A stretch of DNA of 64,000 bases from G020353115 sp964389685 (GTDB taxonomy: Bacteria; Bacteroidota; Bacteroidia; Bacteroidales; VadinHA17): assembly GCA_964389685.1 (NCBI GenBank), contig CAYMFM010000014.1, forward strand, positions 1-64,000. Direction: 5' to 3'. The position numbers and the translations under genes were made by a program. Each line of letters opens with the position of its first letter. Position 1 is the stretch's first letter. The notes below the pieces were generated by a model. The model was given only the letters and a program-made list of their open reading frames with translations, was not told the DNA's origin and did not search any database. Below, piece by piece: positions 9,854-19,585 of the stretch.

Positions 9854-11263
9854 CTAAAAGGGCAACGTTTTCCAGCCAGTACTGTAACACAGATTCGCCA
9901 GATTTATTCTTGTTTCTGCTTCAGCAACAATGAATCTTAAACGGGCATTCAGGAATTGCCTCTTATATTCCAGGAATTCCAGGTATGAGATCTCTCCTGC
10001 AAGGTATGCCAATTCCCCATTATCAACAGCACTTTTTGCTTTGGTTAAGATTTCATTATGGAGCATTTCATAAGTTGAGCGGGCTGCCAGGTAACCCTGG
10101 TATGCTTCAAGTATTTCTTTTCGAATGGACTGTTGTATGGCAAGGTAATTATTTGCTGCCCGTTCAATTTGCGTCCGGGCTCTTTCTGTGCCTCCCTGGT
10201 TGAAATAAAATAATGGAATTATTATTTGCCCACCAGGTCCCATTTCAAAGCCTTCTTTTCCCTCTGCATTGGCATCCAGCATGGCAGTCAGGTTAAAAAT
10301 CTTTGATTTTTCCCAGCCCAGCTGTTTTCCGGCTATTTCGATTTCAAGTTCAGCTGCCCGAACATCGGGACGGCAGGCAAGTGCAGTTTCAATGATCTTT
10401 TCAGGTTCGGGCATTTCCGATAACTGGAAAGGGCTTGGAGCAATTTCTATATCCGTCGGTTCAGATATTAATCCAAGGAGTGTTAAAAACCGGATCTTTT
10501 GTATTTCCTTATCCCGGCGGGCCTGCAATACGTTTTCTCTTGTCCGTGAAGTTGCCAGATAAAATGCAGTTTCTTCCAATTCACTAATGTCTCCTATCAG
10601 ACGTCTTGCAGAAGCAATTTCAGCGATTTCAATATCCAGGCTCACTTCATCTTCCAATATTTTGAGTTGCTCCTGGGTCTTGTTCAGATTCGCAAATGAA
10701 ATATATACGTCTCGTACCAGTGCAAGACCATTCTGAACCAGGTTTTCGGCGACTTTTTCACTATTCAGTTTGGCAGATGCGACTCTGTAGGGTCGTTGCC
10801 AGAGAATGTCGATAGCATAAGAAAGTGTAAATTCCAGCTGTTTTGGTCCGAGGGGGAAAAGCAGAGAAAAAGCAGGGTTGTTGAGCATACCTGCTTCGAC
10901 CAGATCGGCACGGGCAAAGCCCAGGTCAGCCAGATCGACCTGAAGCTGAGGATTATTCCATAGCGCTATGGCTACGGACTCTTTCTCTGTTAAGCTATCT
11001 TCAAACAAAACACCTGGAGGGAAACTGATAGAATCAGAAAATTCAGCCGGAAGACCAAAGCCGGACCTCTTTTCAATGTTATCTGAAACGTATTTTTCAT
11101 TATATGGAGTGCGGGTAACACACCCTGATATGATCATGAACAGGATGGTCCCCTGAATGAATCTGTTTATGCGAATTTTTGAAGTCAATAGTGGAAATAA
11201 ATGATTAGTCTTTCGTTCACGAAAATTAGGAAAAAAATACAATAAATCAATATCCTTTTGCAT
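9854..11263 (-). CDS. TolC/CusC family outer-membrane channel lipoprotein
   Basis: Outer-membrane efflux protein and first gene of the RND operon. A hydrophobic stretch ending in a lipobox (FMIISGC, Cys near residue 48) indicates a lipoprotein, and two OEP repeats rich in long amphipathic helices follow (for example ETALACRPDVRAAELEIEIAGKQLG). The annotated first ATG gives an unusually long N-terminus for a lipoprotein signal, so initiation may be some 20-30 codons downstream. Together with the adaptor and pump it would form a continuous conduit from inner membrane to outside. Confidence 0.88.
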   Translation of the reverse strand: MQKDIDLLYFFPNFRERKTNHLFPLLTSKIRINRFIQGTILFMIISGCVTRTPYNEKYVSDNIEKRSGFGLPAEFSDSISFPPGVLFEDSLTEKESVAIALWNNPQLQVDLADLGFARADLVEAGMLNNPAFSLLFPLGPKQLEFTLSYAIDILWQRPYRVASAKLNSEKVAENLVQNGLALVRDVYISFANLNKTQEQLKILEDEVSLDIEIAEIASARRLIGDISELEETAFYLATSRTRENVLQARRDKEIQKIRFLTLLGLISEPTDIEIAPSPFQLSEMPEPEKIIETALACRPDVRAAELEIEIAGKQLGWEKSKIFNLTAMLDANAEGKEGFEMGPGGQIIIPLFYFNQGGTERARTQIERAANNYLAIQQSIRKEILEAYQGYLAARSTYEMLHNEILTKAKSAVDNGELAYLAGEISYLEFLEYKRQFLNARLRFIVAEAETRINLANLCYSTGWKTLPF

Positions 11264-11321
11264 TCAGTGTAATTCAGATGAAAGAAAGGTTTTGTTAAAC
11301 ATTCCTGCATTACTGCGTTTT

Positions 11322-12233
11322 CTATTGCAGCATAAAATGGTAGGTGATGGTTCCTTTTTGAAAAGCCGGGGCATCCGGTTTGCGGTCGAATTTTGCTGCC
11401 AGGGCGGCTTTTTTGGCGGCAGCCATCAAATGTTCATTTAAGGTAGTTGAGCCTTTCACTCCGGGATTAGCCGTGGTTACATTGCCGTTTCGATCAACAG
11501 TCACTTCCACAACGACAATGCCTTCTACCTGGTAGTTGTATTCGGGTTTAGGGAGTGATTGTGGGGTTCTTCCCTCCAGGCTGAATGAGATCCCTTCATC
11601 CCCCAGTCCGCCGGGCCCACCCGTATGGCTTGTTGCATCAACGGCTCCATCTTCATGGCCCTGGTTTCCCGTTCCTGTTGTTTCTCCCTCACTTTTATTG
11701 GTATTCTCTGCATTATTTCGTGCACTCTCCAACGCATTCCTTGTCCTGTCCTGGATTTCGTTAATTCGTCGTTGTTCCTCCTCCAATCTCTGTCTTTCCA
11801 GCTCTTCCTGTCGCTGTCTTTCGAGTTCCTCCTGACGTTGCCGTTCCAGTTCGTCTGATCGTTTCTGCTCGGCTTCACGCGCTTCCCTTTCTATTCTTTC
11901 AGCTTCCGGATCTTTTTCAGGGGCAGCCTGAACCTCGGGAGCCTCTTCCAGGTCCTGCGTAAGGATATCCTCTTCGGCAGACTCAGATACAGCATCCTCT
12001 GCCGAACTGGCTTCCGGGACCGAAATAGTTTCCAGGGGTGGTTGGGCAGCTGCTGACGGTTCAATTAAGCCGGATCCGTCATCATCCACTCCAAAGTTGA
12101 TCAATATCCCTTCCTCCTCAGGCAAAGGCAGTGGTGTGGTAAATCCAAAAATAATGAAGACAACTGCCAGAATAATGTGGAACACAATTGTTCCGAAAAG
12201 TCCCTTCCTGTGTTCAATGAAAAACTTTTTCAT
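11322..12233 (-). CDS. TonB family energy transducer
   Basis: Periplasm-spanning protein that transmits proton-motive force from ExbB/ExbD to outer-membrane receptors. One N-terminal helix (about 14-34, FGTIVFHIILAVVFIIFGFT) anchors it. The middle (about 90-170) is a highly charged linker with tandem ELERQRQE repeats, predicted to be a long helix, instead of the usual Pro-Lys linker. The C-terminal 80 residues form a TonB/TolA-like domain (VVVEVTVDRNGNVTTA). Only 2 bp separate it from exbD, so coupling is tight. The charged helical linker is more TolA-like than classic TonB, so a Tol-like role is possible. Confidence 0.85.
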   Translation of the reverse strand: MKKFFIEHRKGLFGTIVFHIILAVVFIIFGFTTPLPLPEEEGILINFGVDDDGSGLIEPSAAAQPPLETISVPEASSAEDAVSESAEEDILTQDLEEAPEVQAAPEKDPEAERIEREAREAEQKRSDELERQRQEELERQRQEELERQRLEEEQRRINEIQDRTRNALESARNNAENTNKSEGETTGTGNQGHEDGAVDATSHTGGPGGLGDEGISFSLEGRTPQSLPKPEYNYQVEGIVVVEVTVDRNGNVTTANPGVKGSTTLNEHLMAAAKKAALAAKFDRKPDAPAFQKGTITYHFMLQ

Positions 12234-12235
12234 TG

Positions 12236-12628
12236 TTATCTGGGGCTGGTAGCCAGAATTAGTTTGAATTGGTTCTTTTTTGCAATATTCATTACCTTAA
12301 CAACATGCTCAATGGGAACACTCCGTTCGGCATGCAGCGATATATAAATATCTGTATTCCCTCCAATTCTTTCCTGCAAAACCCGTTCCAAATCATTCAC
12401 ATCTATGGGTACGTTTTCAACATAAAACTGTAAATCACGGGTAATGGAAACCGTTGTAAGGGGTTTTGCTGAGGTTTGATAACTGCTTTGTGGCAACAGA
12501 AGCTTCAGGGCAGTTGGATGGATAAGTGTGGAGGTGATCATAAAAAAGATCAGCAGAAGGAATATAATATCTGCCATACCGGGAAGGCTGAAGGTAAAGC
12601 TGACCTTATTTCTGGTTTTCAATGCCAT
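12236..12628 (-). CDS. exbD: ExbD/TolR family biopolymer transport protein
   Basis: Small proton-channel subunit of the Ton/Tol motor, 130 residues. A single N-terminal transmembrane helix (about 18-37) contains the conserved membrane-embedded aspartate in the motif GMADIIFLLLIFFM. The rest is a periplasmic domain ending in the typical hydrophobic strand LILATSPR. It sits between exbB and tonB in the standard order. No second exbD gene, common in Bacteroidota, lies next to it. Confidence 0.92.
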   Translation of the reverse strand: MALKTRNKVSFTFSLPGMADIIFLLLIFFMITSTLIHPTALKLLLPQSSYQTSAKPLTTVSITRDLQFYVENVPIDVNDLERVLQERIGGNTDIYISLHAERSVPIEHVVKVMNIAKKNQFKLILATSPR

Positions 12629-12693
12629 GGTTCTGTTTATCAGGTTAATGTTACATTCATGACTGAGTAGCAGGGCTGATTAACCGGCATTGC

Positions 12694-13392
12694 TCAGCTT
12701 ACCGGCTCATTCAGCAGGTCCATGAATTCAGTCGCCTTGGCTTCCAACTGATTCACCACCTTTTCTACGCGTGCAACAAGAATGTTGTATGCAAAATAGG
12801 CAATGATGCCTACGATCAAACCGGCGACAGTAGTAACAAGTGCCGTATAGATACCATTTGAAAGGGTAGAAACATCGATGTTACTGCCTGCAGTTGACAT
12901 ATCATAAAAAGCACGGATCATTCCGATGACCGTTCCAAGGAATCCGATCATTGGGGCGGCACCTGCAACCGTAGCTAGTGTAGGCAATCCCCTCTCAAGC
13001 TTATAAATTTCCAGTTTACCGACATTCTCAATGGCTGCACTGACATCATTCAGGGGCCTGCCGATTCTTCTGATCCCTTTTTCAATCATGCGTGCAACGG
13101 GATTGTTCGTTGATTCGCATAGAGTTAACGCAGATTCCACCTTGCCATCGTGAATATAATCCTTGATCCTGTTCATAAAATGAAGGTCTTCACCCGAGGA
13201 TTTACGGATGACAAAAAACCGTTCTACGAAAATATATACTGCAATAACAGATAACAGGATAATGGGCACCATTACCCATCCTCCCTTAAAGGCAAGATCC
13301 CAGTAAGAGAGTGTAAGTTCCTGTGCCTCTTCAACGCTGGCGGAAACCGTATCGGATAAATTAATCTGAGGGAAAAGGAATAAATTACTCAT
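12694..13392 (-). CDS. exbB: MotA/TolQ/ExbB proton channel protein
   Basis: Inner-membrane channel subunit that forms the stator with ExbD, 232 residues. There is an extracytoplasmic N-terminus, a first helix near 36-53 (VMVPIILLSVIAVYIFVERF), a cytoplasmic domain, and two closely spaced helices containing LATVAGAAPMIGFLGTVIGMI and LVTTVAGLIVGIIAYFAYN, the hallmark of the family. It is first in an exbB-exbD-tonB operon with gaps of 65 and 7 bp or less, and may be transcribed together with the antiporter gene ending 83 bp upstream. Confidence 0.92.
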   Translation of the reverse strand: MSNLFLFPQINLSDTVSASVEEAQELTLSYWDLAFKGGWVMVPIILLSVIAVYIFVERFFVIRKSSGEDLHFMNRIKDYIHDGKVESALTLCESTNNPVARMIEKGIRRIGRPLNDVSAAIENVGKLEIYKLERGLPTLATVAGAAPMIGFLGTVIGMIRAFYDMSTAGSNIDVSTLSNGIYTALVTTVAGLIVGIIAYFAYNILVARVEKVVNQLEAKATEFMDLLNEPVS

Positions 13393-13475
13393 TTCTGAAT
13401 ATTTGGTTATGCGAAGTTATAAAAAAAACGGGATCAAAATCCGTTTAGTATATTCTTGATTGCAGATCAGCAACA

Positions 13476-14894
13476 TTAAAGTGCGAACATGATATAATAA
13501 ACCCCGGCTCCTGCAAGATAGCCAAGAAGAGCCAGCAGGGAGATCCGTTTCATGTACCAGATAAAATCTATCTTTTCCATTCCCATTGCAGCAACACCTG
13601 CAGCTGAACCAATGATCAGGATGCTGCCACCGGTCCCGGCACAATAAGCCAGAAACTCCCAGAATATGCCGTCCTGTACAAAAAAGCGGGCGTATTCCTG
13701 GGCTGCCGGATCAGCGATCAGATTGATGAAGCCGTAGGTATGAACAGGATACATGCCCATGGCACCGGCAACAAGGGGGACATTGTCAACTATGGCGGAT
13801 AGAATCCCGATTGCCATGTCAATGAGATAGACATTGTGCAGTTTTTCATCAAGGTAACCGGCCATTATTTTCAGGTGTCCGGCGGATTGAAGACTGGCAA
13901 CGGCAGAAAGGATGCCAAGGAAGAAGAAAATAGTTGGGACATCCACCTTTCGTAGAATGTTCACCACTGTAAGTTTTGACCTTTTTTCAAGCGTCGACCC
14001 CTGGTGCATGATCTCGGTTATGACCCACATATTACCCAGTCCCAGTAACATTCCCATATAGGGAGGAAGGTGTGTCAGTGTTTTAAAAACCGGCACAAAC
14101 AGCAATGAACCGACTCCGAGAAAGAATATAAACGTACGTTCGAATTTAGTGGTCTGTTCCTTTGTTGTTGCGCCGACAACCTTTGAAACGGGTCGTTGGA
14201 CCGTACCCCCCATAATAAAGGAGACAATAATCAGCGGCACTGCCAACGTCGCTAAACTGGGTAAAAACACTCTCAAAATAATGCTTACGGTTGTGACCTG
14301 TCCCCCAACCCATAACATAATGGTTGTTACATCACCGATCGGAGACCAGGCTCCACCGGCATTGGCCGCCAGAACCACCATACTGGCAAAAAACCAACGG
14401 TCTTTCTTATCTCCTATAAGCTTTCTCAACAGGGCAACCATGACAATGGTTGTAGTCAGGTTATCCAGTGCAGCAGACATAAAGAACGTGATCAGGCTCA
14501 GGATCCACAATAGTTTAACCCGGTTGGTAGTTCTGATTTTATCGGTGATGATCCGGAATCCTTCGTGTGTATCGATAATTTCAACAATCGTCATGGCTCC
14601 CAGGAGGAAGAACAAAATTTCTGATATTTCTCCCAGGTGGTGAATTACCTCATGGTTAGTGATAAACTCGATGTACTGGTGAAATGAGCTCATGCTGGCA
14701 ACATCTGCATTCTGTTCCAGGAATTCCCGGAAAGAATCACTTCCTGGAAGAATATTATCTGCTCCAACGATGTATAGAACCCAGAGAATTACTCCGGTTA
14801 GCAGGGCAGATGCAGCCTTGTCAATTTTGAGTGGATGTTCCAGGGCAATAGCTGTATACCCCAGAATAAAAACCACAACCATTGCTATAAACAT
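13476..14894 (-). CDS. nhaD: Na+/H+ antiporter, NhaD family
   Basis: Inner-membrane antiporter of 472 residues with about 12 predicted helices, exporting sodium (or lithium) in exchange for protons. Characteristic segments are TNRVKLLWILSLITFFMSA, a helix with the charged pair region ALDNLTTTIVMV, ANAGGAWSPIGDVTTIMLW, and a matching second-half helix around AIVDNVPLVAGAMGMYP. The repeated DN...T/P motifs in broken helices are those of ion-transporter superfamily members. NhaD proteins are common in marine and alkaline-tolerant bacteria. The 83-bp gap to exbB would allow co-transcription. Confidence 0.9.
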   Translation of the reverse strand: MFIAMVVVFILGYTAIALEHPLKIDKAASALLTGVILWVLYIVGADNILPGSDSFREFLEQNADVASMSSFHQYIEFITNHEVIHHLGEISEILFFLLGAMTIVEIIDTHEGFRIITDKIRTTNRVKLLWILSLITFFMSAALDNLTTTIVMVALLRKLIGDKKDRWFFASMVVLAANAGGAWSPIGDVTTIMLWVGGQVTTVSIILRVFLPSLATLAVPLIIVSFIMGGTVQRPVSKVVGATTKEQTTKFERTFIFFLGVGSLLFVPVFKTLTHLPPYMGMLLGLGNMWVITEIMHQGSTLEKRSKLTVVNILRKVDVPTIFFFLGILSAVASLQSAGHLKIMAGYLDEKLHNVYLIDMAIGILSAIVDNVPLVAGAMGMYPVHTYGFINLIADPAAQEYARFFVQDGIFWEFLAYCAGTGGSILIIGSAAGVAAMGMEKIDFIWYMKRISLLALLGYLAGAGVYYIMFAL

Positions 14895-15058
14895 ATCTCA
14901 GCTATCCGGTTTTTTGTTGACAACAAAAATAGAAAAATTTGATCAGGTAATCTTGAATACTGTAACTTTGAAAGCTGCGAATTTACAGAAAATATTAACA
15001 ACGGTTATGCGTTCTGTTGAAAAACTGAAAAAACCTGAAACTAATTTGAAGGGTCTGT

Positions 15059-18000
15059 TCAGCGCTCCTCCTTTTTGGAAAAAATCTTGCTCCAATACCT
15101 GTTCATTAACTCCTCAAAACTATTGAAGTCCTCACGGTAAAACAATCCAATACCCTGAGTATAGGGAGCCAGTTCATACAACCGGTTGTCATTGGCTCTG
15201 TTAAACGCCTTCATCCTGAGTTTACCACTCTGTGTTAATTTGATATCGACAGAAAAATCACCCACGATGTTGGAAGTGTTTTCTGATGATTCGCCCGTAG
15301 GGGCATTCTGCGCTTCCACATTTTGTCCTCCCACACCCAGATTCGTATTTATGGTTACCCGATCGTTAAGCAACTGGGTTGATAATGCTACCTCTACCTG
15401 ATTGGTGGTAATTTCATCCCCTGGCATGTAGCTGAAACCGATGTCAAAATCATTGCTGATCTGTGATAGCCAATAACTCAACTGATTCGATAACAATTCG
15501 CTTGTAGTTACCCCGACAGCAGGAGCGTAATCCGATGTTCTGGAATGTTGGTCTGCTGAAGATACAAGGTTGGGATCGGGCAGGAAACTGTTTATAACCA
15601 GCAGGGAAAGGAACTGTTTGCTTAATTTATCTTCCGTATTCAACGAATTTTTCAACAGGGTTTTTGTCTCCTCATCAGCAGTAGGGAGAAGGATATCAAG
15701 CTGGATATCCGGATTCGTCAGTTTATTGGACAGGTTTAACTGACACTCGACGGGATATCGTTTGTTATAGGACTCATCGTTAAAGAGGTTTCGAAGAGAT
15801 GTTCTGACGTTATAGACTGCCTGCAGGTTAATGTAAGCATCCGCCGGGTCTCCGTTCCAGGTAATGGTACCCCCTTTGCGTACGGTGAATCTCTTATTGA
15901 TCACATTCTGAAGCGTAAAGAGATAATCTCCACTTTCAATCTGGTAGTCACCATAAATGCGGAAGTCTCCAAGGGTATTGATCAACAGGTTTATATTTCC
16001 CGATCCGGTGGCTTTTATGATATCTCCGATTTTTGAATCGAATACCAGCTGGACTTCCGCTTCGGGAGTTACTTCAAGGTCAAACTTCATTTCCATGCCG
16101 GACAGATTAACTTCGTACCTGTTATTTTCCTTTTCAATGGTTTCCTGAATGTCTGTGTTAATAAAGGTTACAAAATTATATGCGGCAACATCCCCTTCCG
16201 GATTCAAGGGTATGAAAAACCGGGTACCGCTCTCGGTTTTTGCCGAAACATCGAGCATCAGGTTTTTGGGAGGACCTGTAATTCTAACAATCCCGGTTCC
16301 ATAGGCAGTGCCAAAAAAATCATTATTATCTTCTTCACGGGTTGACAGGAAGAGGAATTTTTTGGGTTCAAGCGTGATGTTAAAAACAAAATTTCTGAAA
16401 TATTCATTCGATATGGTTCCTCTGGTCATTGCAACATTTCCGTTAGGATCAAAAACCTGTACATCACTGAACGAGATGATGTTATCGGCAATGGTAAACT
16501 CATCCGTAAAATTATACTTCGTTTGCAGGTAATCGATGATAAAGGAGGTTTTCTGGAGTGTAATCATTCCGTTAGTGATCGGTTGATTGAGTGTCCCCTC
16601 AACCCGGATCTCCCCGGTAGCTATTCCATTGAGATCAGATGCCAGATTCCTCAGGAAAGGGCGAAATATATTTAATCTCAGTTTGTTAAGGTTCAGGGAA
16701 AAATCAATTTCCTTGTCAGAAGGGGAATAATCACCCTCAAAATCCAGGGTGGTTAACTCTCCCCGTTTAGTGTATGTATGAAGATGAAGGCTATTATTCA
16801 ATGTATCCCAGGTACTTATTATCCGCGAATTTCCAAGGAATTCTTCATTGATAACCAGGTCTTCAATTTCAATATCGGAACGGAACAGCGGATTATGATA
16901 CAATCCCGAGAAATCGGCTTCACCGTTAGCCATACCATCCAGTTGAATCCTGTCGGTTTTTGTTAATGCGTTGAGTGAAGAAAGCATCAGGTTCTGAAAT
17001 TCCACATGCAACGTATCGGTTTCATGTTCAGAAACTGTTCCGGAAACCAGGAAAAGCCTGTCCTCTCTGGCTACAGAGAAATCATGGATGGTGATCAACG
17101 TTGAATCCACCTCTATTGTGCTCTGATTAATAAGCCATAACAAATCTTTGATGTAGATGTTTGTACGATCGACCAATATATCGATGTGTGGTTTGTTCAC
17201 ATCATTTTTCCGGGAAAAATTGGCTGTTACATTCAGAATCCCTTCATTCCGTAAGCTATCCACATTCATCCATTCCATGGTAAGATCCAGCCTGTTATCT
17301 ATTGCATCGGATGAAATGTGAATATTCTGAAAATCAAGATTTCCTCCGATAGTCATATCCTCGCTAAGCAGGTTGAGGTTGAACAGGTTGTCAATGCATT
17401 CGGAAGTAAATAGAAGATTATTGATTTCATCTCCTTTTAATACAAGCTGGTCTGCTTTGCCTTCCATTGATAGCCTGTTTCTTACAGGATCAAACTGACC
17501 ACTTAATCTGGCATTTTCAGAGACGGAATAGTCCGGGAAGAAAAAGGAGGTCAGTTTATCTGTATTTTTAAACCGGAGATCGAATCCAAACTGGTTCTGG
17601 TTGATGCCTGAGGTATCGATACGTGATCCATAGATTGCCGGAATATATTGGGAAACGAAGGATTGAATGGAAGAGGGCATGTAAGCAAATTCATATTTAC
17701 CAATCAGTTCCCCGTCAATAAAATCTGTCCTGAGTTTAATGGAGCTTGTATCAATCTGGTTATCAGCTGCCAGGGTAAAATCGTAAACCTGGAGGTTTTT
17801 ACCGAGCCGGTCAAAATTGAGGTTAAGAAGTTTGATATCTCCATTCATATTATCCATGTTGTTCCCGGTAAAATTGGCTGTCAGTAAAAAAGAGAGGAGC
17901 GAGTTTGTATCGGCTTTATCGATGTTCAGGTTATACAGCTTAGCCCTCAGAACATTCGCTGTAAAATCAAATTCCGGGATATCACCTGAGAAATCAAGCC

Positions 18001-19549
18001 GACCGAGGAAATCAAGCTTCACGTTTGGATCTTCAATGGAAATGGATCCGTCATATGCTTTTTCGGTAAAATCACCTTCAACACTAATGTTCGTGTAATC
18101 GTATCCGTTAACTTCTATACCTTCTACAATTCCTTCCAGCGATGCGATAAATTCTTTAGCCGACTGGATCTGTCCGTCCAGAATGACATTCATATTCAAT
18201 TTGCCAACGAATTTCTCGCTGCTGGTCAGTTTGCCGATATCGAAATCGAATGTTTTGAGCCTGCCCCTGAAGTCCAGAAATCCGGTTGTGTCGGGTTTTA
18301 TTGACAGGTCAGTAGAGATGGCCCCCAGGTTTGAAGTGAACGTGCCATAGGTAACAAAATCATCAATAAAACCGGTAAAATTCCCATCAAAATTGATGAT
18401 CTCTAATCGTTTAAAGCTTTCAGGCAGCACGATCTTTTCTCCCGTTCCTGGTTTTTCAAACTGCTCCAGGTTCTCGATGCTTGTGGTCATGTTTTTGATG
18501 TCGACAAATAGGAATGCTTCATTGATGTCCGGCAGGCCCTCAATCTCAAAATCGCCTTCTATCTGCGTCATATCGGAAAAGTGAATCAATACACGTTTCC
18601 CCTTGAAGTCACTGATATTGCCTGTAAACCTGCCGCTAAGGTCTATATTCTGATTCATCCAGCTCAGCCCGGAGGCAAAGTAAGCAATATCTTGAAAATC
18701 AAGGTCTGAGGCATTGATGGTAAGGTCAAGATCCACCCTGTTTATGAAATCTTTCAATTCATAGTAATCCCGGTAGTTAAAGGATAATTTATCTGCAAAC
18801 AGTTCGGAAAGGGGTGTAATGATAGATACATCAGTAAATTCCAGGCAGGTTGGGCAAATCTGAAAATGGGTATTCCACCGGTCAACATGGAATCCGCTTT
18901 TATCGGTAAACGCAAGGTCGTTAATTTGAAATCCGACAGTATCATTGAGAATATAAAAATCATTCAGTTCAAATGAAAGATCATTCAGATTAAGATCTGT
19001 GAAGTTGATACCTTCCTTTTTTAGTTTGGACTTGTATAGCTTCAGGGAGAAGGAGGATTCGCGTAACTCGATTCTGGAAATGCTCAGATCCAGTTTGGCA
19101 CCGGAAGTGTCTTGCCGGTTCTTGATCGTATGGATGATGAATTTCAGGTTGATTGTACCGGCAGAGTCTGTCTTCAGGTTGAAGCTTGTCTGTTCAAGAA
19201 TAACTCTGGATAATGCGATTTTTTTCTTTTTGCGGCTAAACGATTTAATGTGACCGGTTAACTGCCTGGTAAATAACAATGTATCCTGCTGCTGATCTTC
19301 AACCATCACGTTATGGAGAACCAGCCTGTTAAAGAATTTAAAATGAACAGATTCCAGCGTAAATTTGGCATTAAGGCTTTCAGACAGCTCTTTTGTAATA
19401 CGATGTACAAGGAAGGTTTGCACCTTGCTGTTTTGCAATGCAAAATAACCACTCACCGGAATAAGGAGAAGGATAAGCAGGATAAGGATTGATATTTTAT
19501 ATCTTTTTTTGATAAATTTAATGTTTATAATAAAACGTAAAAAAAGCAA
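15059..19549 (-). CDS. TamB/DUF490 family envelope lipid-transport protein
   Basis: Very large (1496 residues) AsmA/TamB-type protein: one N-terminal inner-membrane helix (about 20-38, ISILILLILLLIPVSGYFAL), then a very long beta-rich periplasmic region expected to form a hydrophobic groove. The C-terminal DUF490/TamB domain spans roughly the last 450 residues, with blocks such as DYLFTLQNVINKRFTVRKGG and a following TWNGDPADAYINLQA. Known relatives move phospholipids between membranes or assist outer-membrane assembly. The reading frame has no ATG or GTG before residue 83; a TAA precedes a TTG at 19549, which is therefore the likely start. It is divergent from tsaD with only 36 bp between them. 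Confidence 0.9.
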   Translation of the reverse strand: MLFLRFIINIKFIKKRYKISILILLILLLIPVSGYFALQNSKVQTFLVHRITKELSESLNAKFTLESVHFKFFNRLVLHNVMVEDQQQDTLLFTRQLTGHIKSFSRKKKKIALSRVILEQTSFNLKTDSAGTINLKFIIHTIKNRQDTSGAKLDLSISRIELRESSFSLKLYKSKLKKEGINFTDLNLNDLSFELNDFYILNDTVGFQINDLAFTDKSGFHVDRWNTHFQICPTCLEFTDVSIITPLSELFADKLSFNYRDYYELKDFINRVDLDLTINASDLDFQDIAYFASGLSWMNQNIDLSGRFTGNISDFKGKRVLIHFSDMTQIEGDFEIEGLPDINEAFLFVDIKNMTTSIENLEQFEKPGTGEKIVLPESFKRLEIINFDGNFTGFIDDFVTYGTFTSNLGAISTDLSIKPDTTGFLDFRGRLKTFDFDIGKLTSSEKFVGKLNMNVILDGQIQSAKEFIASLEGIVEGIEVNGYDYTNISVEGDFTEKAYDGSISIEDPNVKLDFLGRLDFSGDIPEFDFTANVLRAKLYNLNIDKADTNSLLSFLLTANFTGNNMDNMNGDIKLLNLNFDRLGKNLQVYDFTLAADNQIDTSSIKLRTDFIDGELIGKYEFAYMPSSIQSFVSQYIPAIYGSRIDTSGINQNQFGFDLRFKNTDKLTSFFFPDYSVSENARLSGQFDPVRNRLSMEGKADQLVLKGDEINNLLFTSECIDNLFNLNLLSEDMTIGGNLDFQNIHISSDAIDNRLDLTMEWMNVDSLRNEGILNVTANFSRKNDVNKPHIDILVDRTNIYIKDLLWLINQSTIEVDSTLITIHDFSVAREDRLFLVSGTVSEHETDTLHVEFQNLMLSSLNALTKTDRIQLDGMANGEADFSGLYHNPLFRSDIEIEDLVINEEFLGNSRIISTWDTLNNSLHLHTYTKRGELTTLDFEGDYSPSDKEIDFSLNLNKLRLNIFRPFLRNLASDLNGIATGEIRVEGTLNQPITNGMITLQKTSFIIDYLQTKYNFTDEFTIADNIISFSDVQVFDPNGNVAMTRGTISNEYFRNFVFNITLEPKKFLFLSTREEDNNDFFGTAYGTGIVRITGPPKNLMLDVSAKTESGTRFFIPLNPEGDVAAYNFVTFINTDIQETIEKENNRYEVNLSGMEMKFDLEVTPEAEVQLVFDSKIGDIIKATGSGNINLLINTLGDFRIYGDYQIESGDYLFTLQNVINKRFTVRKGGTITWNGDPADAYINLQAVYNVRTSLRNLFNDESYNKRYPVECQLNLSNKLTNPDIQLDILLPTADEETKTLLKNSLNTEDKLSKQFLSLLVINSFLPDPNLVSSADQHSRTSDYAPAVGVTTSELLSNQLSYWLSQISNDFDIGFSYMPGDEITTNQVEVALSTQLLNDRVTINTNLGVGGQNVEAQNAPTGESSENTSNIVGDFSVDIKLTQSGKLRMKAFNRANDNRLYELAPYTQGIGLFYREDFNSFEELMNRYWSKIFSKKEER

Positions 19550-19585
19550 AAATAGTTCAAATTACCAGTAAATTAGGGTATTAAA

